This document shows, one piece after another, positions 31,678 through 34,914 of a DNA stretch of 34,914 bases. The DNA lies in the NCBI GenBank assembly GCA_023432005.1, contig JAEYVF010000105.1:1-34914 (forward strand), read 5' to 3'. This DNA comes from Actinomycetes bacterium. Its GTDB lineage: Bacteria > Actinomycetota > Actinomycetes > Actinomycetales > Microbacteriaceae. Position numbers and translations under genes: made by a program. Under the pieces are notes generated by a model, which worked only from the letters and a program-made list of their open reading frames with translations, did no database searches and was not told the DNA's origin. Position 1 is the stretch's first letter, and each line of letters starts with the position of its first letter.

Positions 31678-33330
31678 TCAGCGGCGACGGATGCGGCCCG
31701 CCATGCGGCGGAGCGGCTCGAGGCCCGCGCGCAGCTCGGGCACGCGCGTCGCGAGGAGGATCGCGCCGTAGACGCCGAGCACGATGCTGCCGATGATCGC
31801 GATCGACACGAAGGCGCTCGGCTTGTCGGCGACCGCGAATCCCCCCGAGAACCCGCCGAGCAGCGCGAGCGCGCCGACCCCCACGAGGATGGCGATGACG
31901 GCCGCCGCGAGGTACACCGCGAGGCGCACGAGGATGAGACGGCCGTCGAGCCCGCCGATGCGCTTGCGGAGCACGACGGCGAGCGTGAGCGCCTGCACGG
32001 TGCTCGCGACCGCGGTGGCGAGGGCGATGCCGACGGCGATGAGGTGGGGCGGCATCCACACCGCGACCGCGACGGCGGCGATCGTGAACGCGAGGGCCTG
32101 GACGATCTGGATGAGGAAGGGCGTGCGCGTGTCGGCGAGCGCGAAGAAGGTGCGCTGCAGCACGAACATCGCCGAGAACGGCACGAGCCCCACGAGGTAG
32201 GCGATGAGCACCGAGCTGATGCCGACGATCGCGGCGTCGTCTCTGCCGAAGAACGCGCCGAAGGGAAGCGCGGCGGTGGCGATGGCGGCGCCCGCACCCG
32301 TCACGAGCAGCAGGATGGTGCGCAACGACGACGAGAGGTCGCCACGCAGGGACGCGTAGTCGCGGTCGTGCGCGTGGGCGCTCATCCGCGTGAAGTAGGG
32401 GGTCGCGATCGAGAGCGTGAGGATCGAGTGCGGCAGCACGAAGAGCAGCCATGCCGTGCTCAGCACCGCGAGGGAGGGGTCGTTGCGTCCGGCGAGGGAG
32501 GCGACGTTGGTCTGCAGGAGCCCCGTCAGCTGGGTGATGACGATCATGCCGAAGGTCCAGCCCGCGGCCTTGCCCGTCGCGCCGAGGCCGACGCCCTTCC
32601 ACCGGAAGTCGGGACGGTAGCGCAGCCCCGTGCGGCGCCAGAAGAGCATGAGCACGACGGTCTGCGCGGCGATGCCGAGCGTCGCGCCCCCGCCGAGCAG
32701 CGCGATCTGCGCGGGTGTCCAGCTCGCGGGATCCACGTGCGCGGGGTCGATGCCGAACGCGAGGGCGAACGTGACGAGAACCGCGATCATCACGAGATTG
32801 TTGACGACCGGCGCCCACGTGTAGGGGCCGAAGACCTTACGGGCGTTGAGCACCTCCCCCAGCAGCGAGTACGTCGCATAGAAGAACACCTGCGGTAGGC
32901 ACCAGAACGCGATCGCGATCGCGAGGCGCACCGTCGCCGCGTCGAACGCGCTGTCGGTTCCCTGGATCGTGTAGAGCGGCACGAGCACGGGGGCGAGCAG
33001 CGTCGCGATGACGCCCGCGACGAGGAAGACGCTCACCCCGAGCGTGAGCAGCCGGTTGACGAACGCCTGGCCGCCGTCGTCGTGCCCGGCCGCCCGCACG
33101 ATCTGGGGCACGAGCACGGCGCTCATGAGGCCGCCGGCGATGAGCGCGAAGAGGTTGGTCGGCAGGTTGTTGGCGAGCGAGAACGCGTTCGCACCGGGGT
33201 TCTGCAGGCCGATGACCCAGGCCAGCAGGGTGATGTTGACGAAGCCGAGCACGCGCGACACGAGCGTGCCGGATGCGATGAGGGCGCTCGCGCGGCCGAT
33301 GCGGTCGTCGGCGGTCGCCGGCTCAGCCAT
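31678..33330 (-). CDS. murJ: Lipid II flippase MurJ
   Basis: Polytopic MOP-family membrane protein of 550 residues with about 14 membrane segments, which moves lipid II to the outer face for wall synthesis. The start ALIASGTLVSRVLGFVNITLLAW and the LPTNLFALIAGGLMSAVLVPQIVRA block are typical MurJ (first two helices with the conserved Ser/Arg). LLGEVLNARKVFGPYTWAPVVNNLVMIA and the AxxRTFFALADTRTPFLIQ segment are also diagnostic. Unlike mycobacterial MviN it has no C-terminal pseudokinase. The ATG at 33330 overlaps the upstream DUF6049 gene by 8 nt. Confidence 0.97.
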   Translation of the reverse strand: MAEPATADDRIGRASALIASGTLVSRVLGFVNITLLAWVIGLQNPGANAFSLANNLPTNLFALIAGGLMSAVLVPQIVRAAGHDDGGQAFVNRLLTLGVSVFLVAGVIATLLAPVLVPLYTIQGTDSAFDAATVRLAIAIAFWCLPQVFFYATYSLLGEVLNARKVFGPYTWAPVVNNLVMIAVLVTFALAFGIDPAHVDPASWTPAQIALLGGGATLGIAAQTVVLMLFWRRTGLRYRPDFRWKGVGLGATGKAAGWTFGMIVITQLTGLLQTNVASLAGRNDPSLAVLSTAWLLFVLPHSILTLSIATPYFTRMSAHAHDRDYASLRGDLSSSLRTILLLVTGAGAAIATAALPFGAFFGRDDAAIVGISSVLIAYLVGLVPFSAMFVLQRTFFALADTRTPFLIQIVQALAFTIAAVAVAVWMPPHLIAVGIALATAVASTVQALTLAVVLRKRIGGLDGRLILVRLAVYLAAAVIAILVGVGALALLGGFSGGFAVADKPSAFVSIAIIGSIVLGVYGAILLATRVPELRAGLEPLRRMAGRIRRR

Positions 33331-34914
33331 CGGCGCCCCCGGTCGGGTCGTCGCCCTCCAGGGCTGCGCGACGTGCCCGGCGGCGCACGACGACGAGCCG
33401 CACGAGGCCTGCGGCGAAGACGAGCGCGAGCGCGATCACGACGGCGAGCGTGCCGATGCCCTCCCACTCCGCGCGCACGGTGACGCTCGCGCGACCCGAG
33501 TCGATCGCGACGCCCGTGGGGCTCGTGATCGAGGTGATGACGGTGACCTCGCCGTTGGCGACGGCTTCGACGGGGATGCGCGCGGTGCCCGTCGACTGCG
33601 GCTCGATCGAGAGCTCGCGCGTCTCCCGCGCGCGCAGGATGGGGCTGCGCGGGTCGGCGGTGACGAGCACGGTGACGGGGAAGGGGAGGTCGTTGGTGAC
33701 GGTGACCTTGAGGTCGACGTTGCGTGCCAGGAGCGCGAGGTCGCTGCCCTGCTCGAGGCGCACCGAGTCGAGGATCTCCGTCGATCGCTCGCCGAACGCC
33801 CGTACGGCATCCGTCCAGTCGGCGTCGGCACCCCCCCAGGACAGCGAGTACAGGGCGATCCGCTCGAGCCGTCGGCCGTCGAGCAGCAGAGCCGGATCGC
33901 TCAGCACGCTCGCGAACGCCGTCTCCGCCCGCGCGTCGTCGGCCAGGGAGGTGAAGACCTCGTCGCGCGCGGCGGTCTCCGTGCCGTCTCCGAGGCGGGC
34001 GGATGCGGGGCTCGTGAGGAGGATGTCGGCGAGCGTCACCGGGATGGCGGAGGACGTGGTCGCGAGACGCGCGAGCGCCTCGGGGAGCCCCGTCCCGGCG
34101 GCGCTCCATCCGCGGGGGACGGTGATCACGAGGCCGCGACCGGGGGTCGCCGCTGTGCGCGAGGCGAGCTCGGCGTCGAGCGCGTCGAGCGCGGAGGCGC
34201 GCACGGACGGGGATGCCGACGAGGCCGCGTCGGCGAGCAGCCCGGAGAGCGTCGCATCCGACACGATGCCCGAGACGCCGTCGAGGTCGACGCGCGGGCC
34301 CGCGGGCTCGCCCGCGGTCGCCGAGGACACGATGACGTGCTCGTAGCCGTCGGCGGCGATCGCGGCGAGGTCGCCTGCGCCGACCGTCTCCTCGGGCCAC
34401 GCGATCCTCGGCAGCGCCGTGTCCCACGCGAGGATGTCCTCGGTCGTCGGGAACGGCGGAGGCGCGCCGGGGTCGGTCGTGGGGGTCGCCGTCGGCGAGG
34501 GTGTCGGCTCGGGCGTCACGGCCGGCGAGAAGTTCGCGGGGTCGAGGGCGAAGCCGAATCCTGTGGGAGCGAGCTGGGCGACCGTGCCGGTGCGCGCGGC
34601 CGCCACGAGGTCGGCGTCGCCGTAGGCGAGGAGGAAGACCTCGTTCGAGGTCGCGCCGAGACGCGCGAGCCACTGCGTCGCCGACGCGGGAGCCGCCGAG
34701 CCCAGCACGCGGATCGACGCTGGGATCATGGGGTCGAGGGCGATCGCGACGCTCGTGCCGGCGACCGCGTCGAGCTGGCGGGTGAGGGTGCCGAAGGCCC
34801 CCGTGTAGCGCGCGAGGTCGTCGGCCGAGAGCAGGCCCGACGCGGTCGGCGGAACGGTGATGGGCACGATCACGGCGACCGACACCGGCCCGCTGCCCGG
34901 GGTGACCGTCGCGC
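33323..34914 (-). CDS. DUF6049 family secreted/membrane protein (5' end beyond window)
   Basis: Partial gene; the frame is open to the right edge, so the N-terminus and likely signal peptide are missing. The visible 529 residues start ATVTPGSGPVSVAVIVPITVP. An extracellular part includes a Pro/Thr stretch (PEPTPSPTATPTTDPG) and ends in an Ig-like fold (about the last 110 residues before the membrane, VTVTNDLPFPVTVLVTADPRSPILRARETRELSIEPQSTG). A membrane segment (GTLAVVIALALVFAAGLVRLVVV) and a basic cytoplasmic tail follow. In actinobacteria this gene is always next to murJ, often after the tRNA CCA-adding enzyme. A helper role in wall growth is an inference from this pairing. Confidence 0.9.
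   Translation of the reverse strand, partial: ATVTPGSGPVSVAVIVPITVPPTASGLLSADDLARYTGAFGTLTRQLDAVAGTSVAIALDPMIPASIRVLGSAAPASATQWLARLGATSNEVFLLAYGDADLVAAARTGTVAQLAPTGFGFALDPANFSPAVTPEPTPSPTATPTTDPGAPPPFPTTEDILAWDTALPRIAWPEETVGAGDLAAIAADGYEHVIVSSATAGEPAGPRVDLDGVSGIVSDATLSGLLADAASSASPSVRASALDALDAELASRTAATPGRGLVITVPRGWSAAGTGLPEALARLATTSSAIPVTLADILLTSPASARLGDGTETAARDEVFTSLADDARAETAFASVLSDPALLLDGRRLERIALYSLSWGGADADWTDAVRAFGERSTEILDSVRLEQGSDLALLARNVDLKVTVTNDLPFPVTVLVTADPRSPILRARETRELSIEPQSTGTARIPVEAVANGEVTVITSITSPTGVAIDSGRASVTVRAEWEGIGTLAVVIALALVFAAGLVRLVVVRRRARRAALEGDDPTGGADG

Noticed and set aside
33323..34885. Complete DUF6049-like gene starting at GTG 34885
   Set aside because: The frame stays open to the window edge and continues the domain sequence (ATVTPGSGPVSVAV), and DUF6049 proteins are longer, so the true start is outside.

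Overview
The window is the chromosomal replication-origin neighbourhood of a high-GC Gram-positive actinobacterium. The gene set and order (pknA-pknB-trpG/pabA-sortase-crgA, gyrA-gyrB-dciA-recF-gnd-dnaN-dnaA, rpmH-rnpA-yidD-yidC-jag-rsmG-parA-parB, trxA-trxB-murJ), the high GC content and the frequent GTG starts fit Microbacteriaceae best. The genus cannot be fixed from the sequence alone.

Layout. (1) 1-5352: two PASTA Ser/Thr kinases on the + strand, facing a minus-strand run of a class E sortase, a 52-residue membrane protein and a glutamine amidotransferase; crgA is divergent from the sortase. This is the signalling and cell-division flank of the origin. (2) 5353-9347: a rhomboid-family protein that lacks its catalytic residues, a peptidyl-prolyl isomerase and three poorly known membrane-associated proteins. 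(3) 9348-10936: tRNA-Ala(TGC), a zinc-free quinone oxidoreductase and tRNA-Ile(GAT). (4) 10937-21677: the replication block on the minus strand, dnaA, dnaN, gnd, recF, dciA, gyrB, gyrA and a DUF3566 gene. (5) 21678-27718: the + strand block of ribosomal protein L34, RNase P protein, membrane insertion (YidD, YidC), Jag, RsmG, a GIY-YIG protein, ParA and ParB, with three perfect parS sites. (6) 27911-34914: a minus-strand block of ddl, a PLP aminotransferase, thioredoxin and its reductase, the lipid II flippase MurJ and a partial DUF6049 gene.

The origin is split in two: 19914-20276 (dnaN/dnaA) holds two perfect DnaA boxes, and 21678-21963 (dnaA/rpmH) holds several near-consensus boxes plus a well-formed rpmH promoter. 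parS sites lie 2.3-4.2 kb to the right, so replication initiation, segregation and cell-wall growth control are clustered. Many neighbouring genes overlap by 1-8 nt, which suggests translational coupling.

The points most worth following are: six genes in the first 9.4 kb whose -10 hexamer sits exactly 6 nt before the start codon (probable leaderless mRNAs); a zinc-finger rhomboid with Ala and Ile at the Ser and His catalytic positions; a dispersed 34-47 bp palindromic repeat family confined to intergenic DNA, including the gyrB-gyrA gap and a perfect 84-bp duplication before parA; a GIY-YIG gene embedded among those repeats and parS sites; and parS sequences that themselves encode Met-Phe-His-Val-Lys-His at the front of reading frames, in one case in frame with parA.
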